From: Ulva prolifera
Lineage: Eukaryota; Chlorophyta; Ulvophyceae; Ulvales; Ulvaceae
Assembly: GCA_023078555.1 (NCBI GenBank)
Contig: JALAAN010000015.1
Location: forward strand, 12,501 to 37,500
Length of the DNA: 25,000 nt
Direction: 5' to 3'
The translations under genes and the position numbers were made by a program. Below, piece by piece: positions 9,182 to 18,069 of the stretch. The notes under the pieces are model-generated. The model saw nothing but the letters and a program-made list of their open reading frames with translations. It had not been told where the DNA came from and did not search any database. Positions within the stretch are counted from its first letter, which is position 1; every line of letters begins with the position of its first letter.

Positions 9182-11061
9182 ATCCCGCCTGATCGATGCT
9201 AATGGGGTCGGCGCCGTCAGCTGCAGCCGCTGCTTCTACCTGAAGGAAGAGGGCCTTTTCGCACAGGACTCGCGCAACTGGAAGCGCCAATGCTGCGTGT
9301 GCCTGGAGATGGACGCCCCGCGGCAGGAGCAGGACGAGCGAGTGCAGGCAGCATTGCCGCGTCCACCCGCACGTGCACCGGTGATGATCACCGCACGGAT
9401 GCCAGCTGGCGCGCCCTGGCCGGGGAAGCTGACCGGCGCGCAATGCGCTGTGTATGTGTGGGACAAGAAGACGGAGGCATACGAGGCTTGCCCGGGGGGT
9501 TCGATGACACCTAGCAACCACCGGCACCCCTCCCGAGTGTGCCCCTATCACCGGAGCTGTGTCATCCACCACACAAATGCGCATGTTACATTTGAGAGAA
9601 TGTTCTGCAATCGTTGCGCGCTGTGGAAGAGCCCGGACGCGTGGGTAACACGGGCCGACGGCACGACTGCGCGAAGCATTTGCAATGGTTGCGCTGAAGG
9701 CGGCGGTCCTAAGCGAGCTCCCGTGCAGCAAGTGCAGCATGGCACACAAACGCCCGACGGCTTGACCACTGTGCACCAGATCTTGCCCGACATGTCTGAC
9801 GGCATGGAGTGGCTGCTTTTCTATGCCCCCAAGTCGCGTGCCAGTAAGGACACTGCATTCAACATGTGGCCGACTCGGGCGGACGAGTGCCATGTTGCCG
9901 GTTGCACCAACAGTGTCGGGCCCACGAAGTCAAGGGTGTGTTATCCTCACATTGATGATGTGTTGTTCCGACAAAGTCAAGACGGGTGGGATGCGACAGT
10001 CGTGTACTATTGTCGTGGGTGTCAGCGCTGGACGGACGTGAAGCTGTTGGAGGCAGACGGCACGTGCGGGTTGAGATGCGTGTTACGTGGGGATCGAGGG
10101 TCGAAGGCTCAGATTGCGGGAGACAAGGACCTGAGACTCGTCCTCGAGCGTCTCCAGTCTGACCCGGCCCTCGCACTCCTGCCGGCTCGAGATTTCGCAC
10201 GCGCCCTTGGGCTGCCCACGTGCGACATGCGGGACAAATCTGAGGTCACACGATGCCATTACATCGATAGTGTGAAGGGCCGTTGCAAGAATAAAATCTC
10301 GTTGACGCATGACAGCTGCATGTGCAGCGCCAAGCAGCACTGCCATGCAGTGGTGCTGAGGGTGTGCGATACAACAGGCGACGCCACAACGTGGTATTGC
10401 CCCAAGTGCAAGCGGGTCTGCTCCATCGAGGGGGTGGGCCTAGTGCGAGGCAGCTATGTATGCGCCCGCTGTTGTGCTGTACATGCGAACCACCAGCAGG
10501 CAGCCGAGAAGGCTCGCATTGCCGAGCGGAAGGATGAGTCCTCGCCCGCAGGGAGCGTTCAGTTGTACAGTGATGAGGAAGATTTCGGCAATGCATGCTG
10601 TGTCTCCTCAGACACTGGCGCGGAGTCTGAAGCCGTCGATGCTGATCAGCCTCCTTGCGCTGTCGACACGGGTGACAGCGACGATGCACTCATGGGTGAC
10701 GATTACGGCGCCTACACCGAATCGGACTGTGATGGTGATGGGGTCGCCCTCATCGGAGAATGCATGCCCGTCGCGGCAGTGCAGGGACAGTCGGTGCCAG
10801 CCCCCGCACACGGTGGTGCAAGCTCAAGCCGGGCTGCTCTCGCGCAGACGCCTGCTGATGCTGCAGTATTTGAATGCCTGACGGCTCCGCCGCCCGGTCG
10901 CGCGCGTTGCCGCAACGCGCCCGCGTGCAAGAAGACACCGCCGCCAGATCGGCTTGTCGACGGACTATGCATCACGTGCTTGTCGAGTTCAAAGGACAGT
11001 GGCACAGCTCTGGACGCGATCGTGTTGGTGACTGTGCCGGGCACACTGCACCGCAGCGCAG
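9182..11061 (+). CDS. Tandem Cys/His zinc-module array with acidic linker
   Basis: The open frame actually spans 8997-11099. I start the exon at 9182 because a pyrimidine-rich TATTTTTGCAG acceptor precedes it. It completes module 1 (CSRC at 9222-9233, CCVC at 9291-9302) and holds module 2 (9444-9692: VCPYH, FCNRC, ICNGC), module 3 (9888-10079: CHVAGC, VCYPH, YCRGC, C-x4-C), module 4 (10254-10475: YCPKC, VCARC) and module 5 (10908-10979: C-x4-C-x13-C-x2-C). Modules 2 and 3 have C...C...CxxH then CxxC-x2-W...CxxC, reminiscent of the two zinc sites of plant SBP-box domains, but the SBP nuclear-localisation segment is not evident. An acidic Asp/Glu/Ser linker lies at about 10570-10740. The likely role is nucleic-acid or protein binding. 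The donor at 11062 is GTGCGA, phase 1. Confidence 0.7.
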
Positions 11062-11255
11062 GTGCGATATTGAGCACATGCACTGAACTGTTAATTTGAT
11101 CAACATTTGAAGGATGACCTTGTGTGCACGACTCCTGGTGACTGCACATGAGGACAGGTTTACGCGTGAGTCAGTAGATGAGTGCATTGCGTGCATCCGT
11201 GTTGCGACTCAGCTATCGTCATTTGTGCATTTAATTGGCCAATGTATTACACCAG

Positions 11256-11552
11256 TGTGCTGTGAAGGCACGCTTGACCTCGTGAAAGCCGATCTCATGG
11301 ACGACGCGGCTGATGGTGTGATTGTCCCGACCAACGCTCTGATGACGGATAAGGCTGCTAGGTACAACCACCGAAAGCGGCAGCGCTACGAAGCGAAGCC
11401 ACTATCTGAGAAGGAGAAATTGCGGAAGGCGTACGATGTGAGCATGCGGGCCGCACGCCGCAAGTCCAGCAAGGGCCTCAAAAACCTTGAGGCGGGCCCA
11501 GTCGCGAAAGCGATGCGTGGTCGAACATCATCGAGTCGGCGATGTGAGCATG
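11256..11552 (+). CDS. Exon encoding a basic linker
   Basis: It joins the zinc-array exon across a 194-bp intron (GTGCGA to ACACCAG) in matching phase and reads VCCEGTLDLVKADLMDDA. A strongly basic stretch follows (YNHRKRQRYEAKPLSEKEKL then RAARRKSSKG). That stretch resembles a bipartite nuclear localisation signal and would also suit nucleic-acid contact. The exon ends at GTATGA (11553), phase 1. The frame stays open another 45 codons into the proposed intron, so the donor is chosen by phase and by its fit with the acceptor at 11828. Confidence 0.55.
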
Positions 11553-11828
11553 GTATGAACTCTGGGTCGTTCTGTTGTGTGACTGGAATCGCCCGCACGT
11601 GGTGTCCCTCCGCACTGCTATGTATTAGAGTGACGTGGCCACCGAATGATCCCCTCCGCCTGGATCTGTGTCACGGTGCAGAAGTGTGATTTTATTTGGC
11701 TGCGGCACAACAGGATGTGTCCACAAGGGTTGCTTGCGTAGGGTGCGTGCGCACGTATGAACACGGAAAAAATAAAATCTTTGTGTGTCAGCGATCACTG
11801 TGAATGCTTGTATACCATGCCAATACAG

Positions 11829-12883
11829 AGGAGTTCCGATGCTGTAGCACGCCTGTCGCAGTTGCGTTGCCAGCCGATGTGTCTACAAGGGTGGGGTCGG
11901 TTTGTGATGATGCCGACTATGCCAGTCCTTGCATTGATAGCACCTCGCTGACCGACCACATGCATGCAGCGTCATCAGCAATGCAAGTGATGGATGGGCT
12001 GCACAGTTTAAGCCTCGCGGACTGGACGAAGCTGGCAGCGGTGGAAGATGTGCTCCCTGACATCTCAGTCGAGGTGCCGATGTGGGTGAGGCAACGCAGC
12101 AAACAGACGCTGGTGGTCCAGGAGTTTGTTCCTGTCGGCTTTGACTTCAAGGCACCGCGGCCGTCCAAGACGCGGCCGCCGAAGAAACAAGCACCGGCGC
12201 GAGCACGTGCGGGCGATGTGCAGGCATCCCAGGCTCAGCGGAGTGAGAACTCGGCGAGACTCCACATCGGGCTGTCTCACTGCAAGGCGGAAAAGGAACG
12301 CAGCGGCGACAAGGTGCAGTGCCTCACGTACTCAATGCGCGTGCAGCACCTCTCCATGTCACGCGAAATGACAGCGCCACAACCCCAGATCGGCAAGGTG
12401 GACATTCGGTACCTCCAGTTGGTGAGGGACACAGGCGAGCTGCTCATTGCTCGAGCCTTTGACCCTGATGCCCATGGCTGTTTGCGCGTGACAGTGCACG
12501 TGACTACCATGCAGCTGCTGAAGCAGTTGCAGCAGCTCCCGCGCCCGACGCTGCCGGCGCTGCTGACCCTGTTTGTGTGGGGAATCGCGCACTGCATCAA
12601 AGCTGTCCACGAGAGCTCGACAGACTCAAAAATTGCTGACCTGTCCAAGCTGATGTGGCACCATTCCTATGCGGAGGGCCTGTCGCTCTCATGGAAGCTC
12701 GTCCAGGTTGCTGCGGCCACGACCTGGGTCAACAGCGACGATGATGTCGGCACGGCCCTGTCGGTACTGGCCTGCATTCCCCGTGCAGCGCTCATCGGTT
12801 CAGAGCAGTTTGACAAGACCTCCTGGGCGACCATCCTCGAGCGGTCACGGACGCGACAAGGGCACAGAGCACCACTTGATGAG
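11829..12883 (+). CDS. Large exon, uncharacterised central domain
   Basis: This block encodes 351 codons after a CAATACAG acceptor. It starts with EEFRCCSTPVAVALPADV, then an acidic and hydrophobic helix (LHSLSLADWTKLAAVEDVL), a Lys/Arg/Pro linker (APRPSKTRPPKKQAPARARA) and a compact alpha/beta-looking region (DIRYLQLVRDTGELLIARAF; LKQLQQLPRPTLPALLTLFV; SLSWKLVQVAAATTWV). No catalytic motif was recognised. In rolling-circle or SF1-linked mobile-element proteins a nuclease sits upstream of the helicase, but I see no HUH or DEDD pattern here. The donor GAG|GTGCGC at 12884 is phase 0. Confidence 0.65.
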
Positions 12884-13035
12884 GTGCGCGCTGTTAAAAT
12901 TCACCATCCTTGAGCATAAAGTGCTGCTCTGTGTGGTCTGTGTTCGTGCATGAGCCTGAGAGACAACTCCCGGCTTAAGCAAGCCCGGAAAATGTCAGTA
13001 GTGTCTGTCATGAACTATACCTACGCAACATGCAG

Positions 13036-13539
13036 ATTCCATGGCCTGATGGATGTGACCCTGAAGTCATTGTGACATCGGGTTTTACACCTGCTGACCT
13101 GACAAGTCTGAAGGCTGCCGCCAAGACGGACGCGACACGTCAGCAGTTTGCGTTCACCGCTGATGCCCGCGTACGTCCGGTTGGTGATGTCACGCGAGGC
13201 AGGCAGGGTATCGGATCAAAGCGACGGGCATCAGCAGCCCGTGCAGCAGACAACGCGGGCGCGATCGATCTGACTGGTGACGGAGGCGCCTCTGCGCAGC
13301 CGCCAGCGATGCGTCGGAAGGGATACCAGCAGGAGTGGCCAGAGGGGCGCTTGCACCAGCCCGGCAAACGAAGTCACGGCAAGATCCTAGTTCAGGCGAG
13401 CGCAACACGGGAGAGGTCTGCGCAGAAGCGATTGCTATCGTGGGCGATTGCGCGGGGACTGGAGGCCAGAAGCGTGCTAGGAGCCCCGTGCATGGGCACA
13501 GCGGCGCGCGGGCAAGTGATACCCCGAGCTCGCATGGAG
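13036..13539 (+). CDS. Exon with basic/disordered linker and SUMO-interaction-like motif
   Basis: It follows a 152-bp intron (GTGCGC to ACATGCAG) in phase 0. It begins IPWPDGCDPEVIVTSGFTPADL and then becomes a low-complexity Arg/Ala/Gly linker. GAIDLTGDGG near 13260 resembles the hydrophobic-acidic core of SUMO-interacting motifs, which is suggestive only. Downstream of about 13390 a second frame (GGQKRARSPVHGHSGARASD) is at least as protein-like, so the distal 150 bp may contain an indel or an earlier splice. I end it at GAG|GTGCAG (13540) because this removes the in-frame TGA at 13666. Confidence 0.45.
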
Positions 13540-13770
13540 GTGCAGGCAGCAGCAGTGGCACCGGCGTTGGTGAAGGCAGCCTGGGACGCAACAGTCATGA
13601 TGGAGCCCGAGGCGATATCGGCGGCGCTGCTGGGGCGGCGGCGGCGGCGGCGACGGCGGCGGCGGTGACCCTGGGGTGCTGGTGGGAGAGGCAGCGGCGG
13701 ACCCAGACGTGGCGCACGCTGGGCCCCTATTGATCACCGTGTGCCCGTCACAGTGCGCAATCCAACGCAG
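13540..13770 (+). other. Proposed intron containing a (CGG)n tract
   Basis: The phase-0 pair GTGCAG to AACGCAG removes 231 bp, including a (CGG)n tract at about 13634-13665 and the TGA at 13666-13668, the only stop in the frame shared by both flanking exons. If it is retained, the frame reads ten Arg codons and then stops. Alternatively the region is an exon with indels. Confidence 0.35.
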
Positions 13771-13950
13771 GTGGCCGCATTGCTGCAGTCATGCAAGGAC
13801 ACCACGGCACAGCCTTTCAGCTACAAGCTGAGGGTCAGAGACCAGCACATGGGACCTGGAAAGAGTGTCAGAGCCATCACCGGCGCGGTGTGCTCCTTCT
13901 TTGACCTTTGCCACATGCGCACTGACCCTCACGTCTTGTCCGACTGTAGG
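13771..13950 (+). CDS. Short exon before the helicase domain
   Basis: It is open in the same frame as 13036-13539 and encodes VAALLQSCKDTTAQPFSYKL then GPGKSVRAITGAVCSFFDL. It ends with a Cys-containing tail (LSDCR) at donor GTGTGT (13951). The upstream bases 13741-13770 (VPVTVRNPTQ) are also open and protein-like, so the exon could begin earlier. It joins in phase 0 to the Walker A exon at 14103. Confidence 0.5.
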
Positions 13951-14102
13951 GTGTGTGATCTGTGAGTGTCTGTGATGGGAAATGTGCATGAAATGATATT
14001 GTCTCGTGCAGCATCTTTAAAAGAAAACACCGCTGTCACTGGTGTTTTGCCCTTTGTTATGTGACCCCTACCACGCAATGTACAAGGCTAGTCTTCGTGC
14101 AG

Positions 14103-14794
14103 GATCTGTTGCTGGCAGGACAGCCATCAGCCGACCATGCCAACGGAGTCATTGTTGTGGGCATGCCAGGGTCGGGCAAGACCGGGTTAATGCTGGACGC
14201 CCTCGCCCTGTCCGTTATCGGCTCGCCTCTGCGAACTGCAGCTCAGGGCAACACTGCTCAGCTGCCGGGGTTGACGCTCGATCAGGCAAAGCTAATGGTG
14301 CACAAGTCTGGTGTCACGCACAACATCGGGTTCCCCGCCGAGACGTGCTACAAGGCCATGGGCACCTACTTCTGGGAGCCGGCCTTGCCACCGCGACCAG
14401 CCGGATATAATCGCCCGACCTTTGAGCGTGTGGCCGGCCGGAAGCTGCATGTGCTGGAGGAGGTGCAAGCGTGGGTGCAACAAGTGCCGCAGCTCTTCAC
14501 CCAGCATCAAAGAGGTCTTCAGCAGGCGAATATGGCAAGCGGGTCTGCCAATTTGCTCCGCCAGTGCCAGTACATTCTGTCGTGTGACCCGCACCAGAGC
14601 CCGTGCAAAACATACGGAATCACGAACATCGATCACCAAGGCAGGGTGCAACAAGAGAAGGCGGAGGTTGTTATGCCATGGACGGCTGTGTTCAACGCCC
14701 TCGGCCAGCCCTGCTCAACCATGCATTGGCACATCTTTGCGGTGCATGGTCAGAGGCGCCTGCGTGGCCTGGGCTTCCGGCTACTACACAATCC
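14103..14794 (+). CDS. PIF1-like SF1 helicase, first part (motifs I-III)
   Basis: After GTCTTCGTGCAG the frame reads DLLLAGQPSADHANGVIVV and then Walker A GMPGSGKTGLM (14160-14192), which binds ATP phosphate. A motif II candidate is LHVLEEVQAW, with Glu-Glu at 14457-14462 in place of the usual Asp-Glu. Motif III is YILSCDPHQS, with DPHQ at 14586-14597, equivalent to GDPxQLPPV of PIF1-family helicases. The end (QRRLRGLGFRLLHNP) fits the motif IV region before the donor GTGCGC at 14795, phase 2. The order and spacing match PIF1/RecD-type SF1B helicases, 5'-3' DNA unwinding enzymes of nuclear and mobile-element DNA, but the sequence is strongly divergent. Confidence 0.7.
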
Positions 14795-14983
14795 GTGCGC
14801 TCCTTGCCTGTGTGTTTGCTTTGTCATGGCTGCTATGATCGGGCTGGCACGTGGTACATGTGGTTGAGGGCACCGCGTGCTGTGCATCAGCACATTTACT
14901 GAACCGCGGCAGCTGCGTGGAGAATGTACCATCAATCACTGCAAGTGCTAGGGTTTGTCCGTGAGGGACATGGTTGCTTTCAG

Positions 14984-15433
14984 GTCGAACGAGGACATCC
15001 GCATGATGAAGGGTCGCAAGGTCAACCTCGCGACCAGCTTCAACTTCGTCACCTTTTGCACCTCTGATCTGAAGAAGACCCCGCGAGAGGCTGCGGAGCA
15101 GAACACGGGCATCAAAGGGGTCAACTTTGGCTGGCAGGAGGCTGGTGCGGACCCGGAGACCTACCGGAACCCGAACTACGCGATTGACCTGTCAGGGGAG
15201 GATCGCAGCCTTCCGACAGCCACTGTCGTCATCGCGCCGTACAAGGCAGACTGCAAAGAGCTGCGCGACATTCTGCTGACGCGCGCTGACTACCGGGCTC
15301 TCATGTATTCATACAAGCGCACGGATGGTATGCGGCTCGGGCTCGGTGAGGGTACAACCTGCGAGATACCAGACGCTGTGTTTGCCGCAAGGGACGCGTA
15401 TGCATTCGAGTGCGCTTCGCAGCATCTCCCTGT
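14984..15433 (+). CDS. PIF1-like helicase, middle part
   Basis: After GCTTTCAG (189-bp intron) the frame continues in phase 2 with SNEDIRMMKGRKVNLATSFN, then an Arg/Lys-containing alpha/beta region (LPTATVVIAPYKADCKELRD). This plausibly matches the PIF1 segment after motif IV, where cofactor-like A-P-Y-K resembles the step before new strand contacts. It ends near ARDAYAFECASQHLPV at donor GTGTGC (15434). Joined to the next exon it makes LPVTMTKGGQKMV, which resembles the conserved L-x-L-x-x-G-x-x-V-M-L strand of PIF1 helicases. That match supports the splice. Confidence 0.6.
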
Positions 15434-15643
15434 GTGTGCTGCGTGCACGTGGGTAACCCTGAGGGCTAGTGTGTTGATTCCCATGTTCATGCAAAATGTG
15501 CTGGACTGCTGAACCACATCGTTGTATTGTGCCCCACACAACTGCGGTGTCTAGGGTGGGTGTGTGAATAGGTTGAAGTGTGGTGGTGCATGAGTTGCGC
15601 GCTGCTGCTTCACAGTTATTCTGACAAGCGTCAGTGCATGCAG

Positions 15644-16376
15644 CACGATGACGAAGGGTGGACAGAAGATGGTGCGACAGCTGGAGGACATGTCGTTCGC
15701 GAGCTGGGATTCCATCAAGATGTATCTGGGCGAGCCGATGCTTCTGACGGCGTGCCTCGGGCCGAGCCGGCCCAATGGGGCCTCGTGCTCGGCCGTGGCC
15801 TGGAAGTTTGTGGACACATCGACGGTGCGCGTGGAGTTCGAAAAGCGACTCGACTTCATGTGCAAGCAAGCGGACAGCCTGAAGGTCGCATGGACCCCCG
15901 TGCGGATGCGCACGGACACACATGACATAGACTCGGTCGAGAAGATTGCCTACAAGCTGCTGGAAGACTTCATCTCGGCAAATGAAGCCAAAGGCAAGAT
16001 GCTCCTGCCCTATGTCGCGATCCGCTCGCCAGCCAACACCATGATCCTAGAGCCGCTGCACCCCGAGCCTGAGCTGGAGTTCGTGGTCAGGACGCGGAAG
16101 GTGGCTGCACTGCGAGTTCAGCTGCCCATTGTGCCGGCGGCGGTGCGCACGGCGTCGTCCATGCTGAGTGCGACCGTGGAGCTGTCCGGGCAGCGCGTGG
16201 TCGTGCACAGCAAGTCTGCAGCGGACACGACGCTAGACGCCAGCGCGCACAATGCGCCGATGTATATCGGCTTGACCCGCGTATCGGACGCCGCGGATGT
16301 CGCCATCACGCACGACTCCATCATCCATGAGAACATGTTTGAGCCACGGCAGCAGCTAGCGTCCCTCGCACAGGAG
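15644..16376 (+). CDS. PIF1-like helicase, C-terminal part (motifs V-VI)
   Basis: The exon starts after CAGTGCATGCAG and reads TMTKGGQKMVRQLEDMSF. GEPMLLTACLGPSRPNGASC fits the PIF1 G-x-V-M-L...N-G loop. A degenerate motif V region (VPAAVRTASSMLSATVELSG) replaces the usual HKxQGxT core. Motif VI is clear: MYIGLTRVSDAADVAI at 16260-16307, with Thr-Arg at 16275-16280, the equivalent of the YVALSR arginine finger. It ends at GAG|GTGCAG (16377), phase 0; the frame would stay open to 16742, but the next exon looks better. The changed motif V and motif II raise the question of whether it is an active ATPase. Confidence 0.68.
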
Positions 16377-16431
16377 GTGCAGCATCTCAGTCAGGGTCGG
16401 GGGTACTGCAATTTGTACCATACATATGCAG

Positions 16432-16581
16432 AGGGCCATGACGGGCGGCCGCCGGAGGACCGGGGGTCGAGTGTACGACGAGCGGCTGCGCAGCCAGGCT
16501 GCGCACGGGTTTTTCGACTGGTCGGAGGAGGCCGAGCAGGATATGGTGCAGGCCTTTTTGCAGGCTCGAGCAGCCCCGTAG
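16432..16581 (+). CDS. Terminal exon of the helicase gene
   Basis: After ACATATGCAG a frame in phase with 16376 reads RAMTGGRRRTGGRVYDERLR and then HGFFDWSEEAEQDMVQAFLQ, ending in TAG at 16579-16581. Its charged amphipathic composition is much more protein-like than the read-through of the previous exon, which becomes Gly/Ser/Cys low complexity. The intron would be only 55 bp. The alternative donor GGTCGG at 16394 would change phase. This exon sets the likely end of the gene. Confidence 0.55.
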   Translation, partial: RAMTGGRRRTGGRVYDERLRSQAAHGFFDWSEEAEQDMVQAFLQARAAP

Positions 16582-17946
16582 TCTGTGCAGCTCCGCATCA
16601 TCACAACTGCCATGGCAGCTGGCGGTGTTGTTGTTTGTGGGGGGGAGCAGGAATTGGTGGGGCTCAGGCATGGATGTGGGGCTCTGTGTATCTCACGGTG
16701 CTTATGTGGGCAGTGTGTGGGTGGATGTGTTGTGGCGTATGAATGTGCTGAGAAACGGCTCTGATGAGATCCTGCTCAGAAGAATGTCCGGGAATGCTCT
16801 CACGTCACGTCTAATGAGTTTGGTTTGCCGTGATGTGGCAGCTCTGTTTCCTCCACAGCCACCTGCAATTGGCATCTGCCCGTCCCTGTAATCTGTGTAG
16901 CAATTGTCTAAGGTAGTCTTTAAGTTGAGATATGTTGTATTTATTTGTACTGAGGCTGGTGTGTTGTGTGCGGCATTTCGTCGTGGGTGGCCCGGCCGGC
17001 GCAAGGTGCACCGCATCGCAGCATGTCATTTGGGGCATCGATCTTGGAGGCAACCCGCGTGTTTGCCACTTGGTATGTCAATCCGGGATAAAGCCGCTGG
17101 CTGCGGACACCACACTGACGCGGGCACGGACAGACCACACGGCGCCTGTGACGAGTCTGAGTTGATATACCAATGAATGAAAATATATAGTATTTCATTG
17201 TGTGATTACGATCAGCGCCATGCTGGTTGCGCCAGCAAATCAGGCCGGCGTGCTTGACACACCCGCCACAGGAACCGCACGGATTGAGGCTTTGCACAGA
17301 GAGCATGAGCCAACAAGAAAATTATATGCTAATTTGACGTGGTGGTGGTGTGAATTTGAGAGATCAGCACGCACACCATCAGTAACGGATCGTCGAAACA
17401 CGGCCGGTGCTGCCAGCTGCAGCAACACCAGCTTGCCCTGGTGGCACGTGCTGCAATCTGCTTTCATCTCCACTGTATCCCATTCTTATTCTTCACTACT
17501 GGCGACGGGGGTTGCGTGAGCGACAAGAGACAGCGGGGCAGGTTACGGCGACTCGCAGCTCCACGACGTTGTCACGGTTTCCAACGAACATACCAGCAGA
17601 TCGACGTGATGTCTAACAATAGATATGTGACAACTACGAGGACTTTGATGTGCCCAGGTGATCGCAGTAGCACCAGTGACCAGCACGAGGTTCCGGCTGC
17701 TGATGCACATGGCAACGACTGCACCAAGCGGTGGTGTATATCATCGGCAGACTTGTCGCAGTATGCAGATACTGTAACTGTCATGCTAGTCAGCGTAGAC
17801 GCCGGTTGATGGGTTACCGTGGGGCTCGGGCCAGCGCGTTTGTGCGCTTATGGCCACGGCATAGCAGACCTACCTCGCGAGATGGTTGCAGACAGTGCAC
17901 GATGCAGGTTCACTTCGGTCGTGGATCCATCCCCTACCGGCGACCG
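16582..17946. other. Downstream region without a convincing gene
   Basis: Several short plus frames exist, such as 16932-17165 ending PVTSLS and 17441-17809, but none has a recognised motif or clear splice context. A TGTAA, the polyadenylation signal of many green algae, lies at 16887-16891, about 300 bp after the TAG. It could end the 3' UTR, but the pentamer is common by chance. The stretch 16900-17200 is more AT-rich than its surroundings. Confidence 0.4.
17175..17198. repeat. AT-rich hairpin
   Basis: AATGAAA at 17175-17181 pairs with TTTCATT at 17192-17198 around a 10-base ATATATAGTA loop. It lies in the AT-rich stretch downstream of the helicase gene, just after a TGA ending an open frame. 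It could be a transcript-end or element-end structure, or chance. Confidence 0.5.
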
Positions 17947-18044
17947 GCGACCTCCGCGCCACCGTCGGGCCCTGTTGTCTTTTGGGCCGCGGGATGCTGG
18001 AGGGGCGCTGCGGCCGGCGTGGCCAGAGGTGCATCGCGGCTGCG
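17947..18044. repeat. Dispersed repeat C, copy 1
   Basis: It starts GCGACCTCCGCGCCACC, then TCGGGCCCTGTT, and ends in CGGCCGGCGTGGCCAGAGGTG. A diverged copy is at 21256-21335 in the same orientation with a few small indels. Shorter echoes occur near 18811-18833 (TCGGGCCCTGTTTTTCGGGC) and 21779-21799 (CGTGGCCAGAGGTGCAGCGC). It is very GC-rich with no ORF I would defend. Confidence 0.7.
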
Positions 18045-18069
18045 GCCCGGATGGATGGCTCGGCGACCT

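Larger units (their letters stand above)
6878..16581 (+). other. Overall gene model: giant zinc-module/PIF1-like helicase gene
   Basis: I spliced this model by eye. Exons: 6878-7160, 7425-7495, 7546-7920, 8106-8309, 8422-8916, 9182-11061, 11256-11552, 11829-12883, 13036-13539, 13771-13950, 14103-14794, 14984-15433, 15644-16376, 16432-16581. All introns are GT-AG, and the intron phases agree at every junction from 8309 to the TAG at 16579-16581. Donors include GTGCGA, GTATGA, GTGCGC, GTGCAG, GTGTGT and GTGTGC; acceptors are all CAG. Exons 7546-7920 and 8106-8309 still need one-base frame corrections. From 8106 onward the model encodes about 2,200 residues. The gene probably extends further 5' through the duplicated region to beyond the window. 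All boundaries are inferences without transcript support. Confidence 0.6.

Noticed and set aside
13600..13668. Poly-arginine C-terminus ending in TGA
   Set aside because: It comes from one frame of a CGG repeat. The same frame is open and protein-like again beyond the stop, so I prefer an intron or indel.
7660..13668. TGA recoded as a sense codon
   Set aside because: Only two candidate in-frame TGAs were noticed (near 7664 and at 13666), both in regions with frame slips or a proposed intron, and one normal frame after another ends at ordinary stops. Two cases are not evidence for a variant code.
11829..16581. Autonomous Helitron
   Set aside because: A PIF1-like helicase is present, but I could not find a Rep/HUH domain with His-x-His and Tyr in canonical order next to it, nor a 5' TC or 3' CTRR end with a hairpin.
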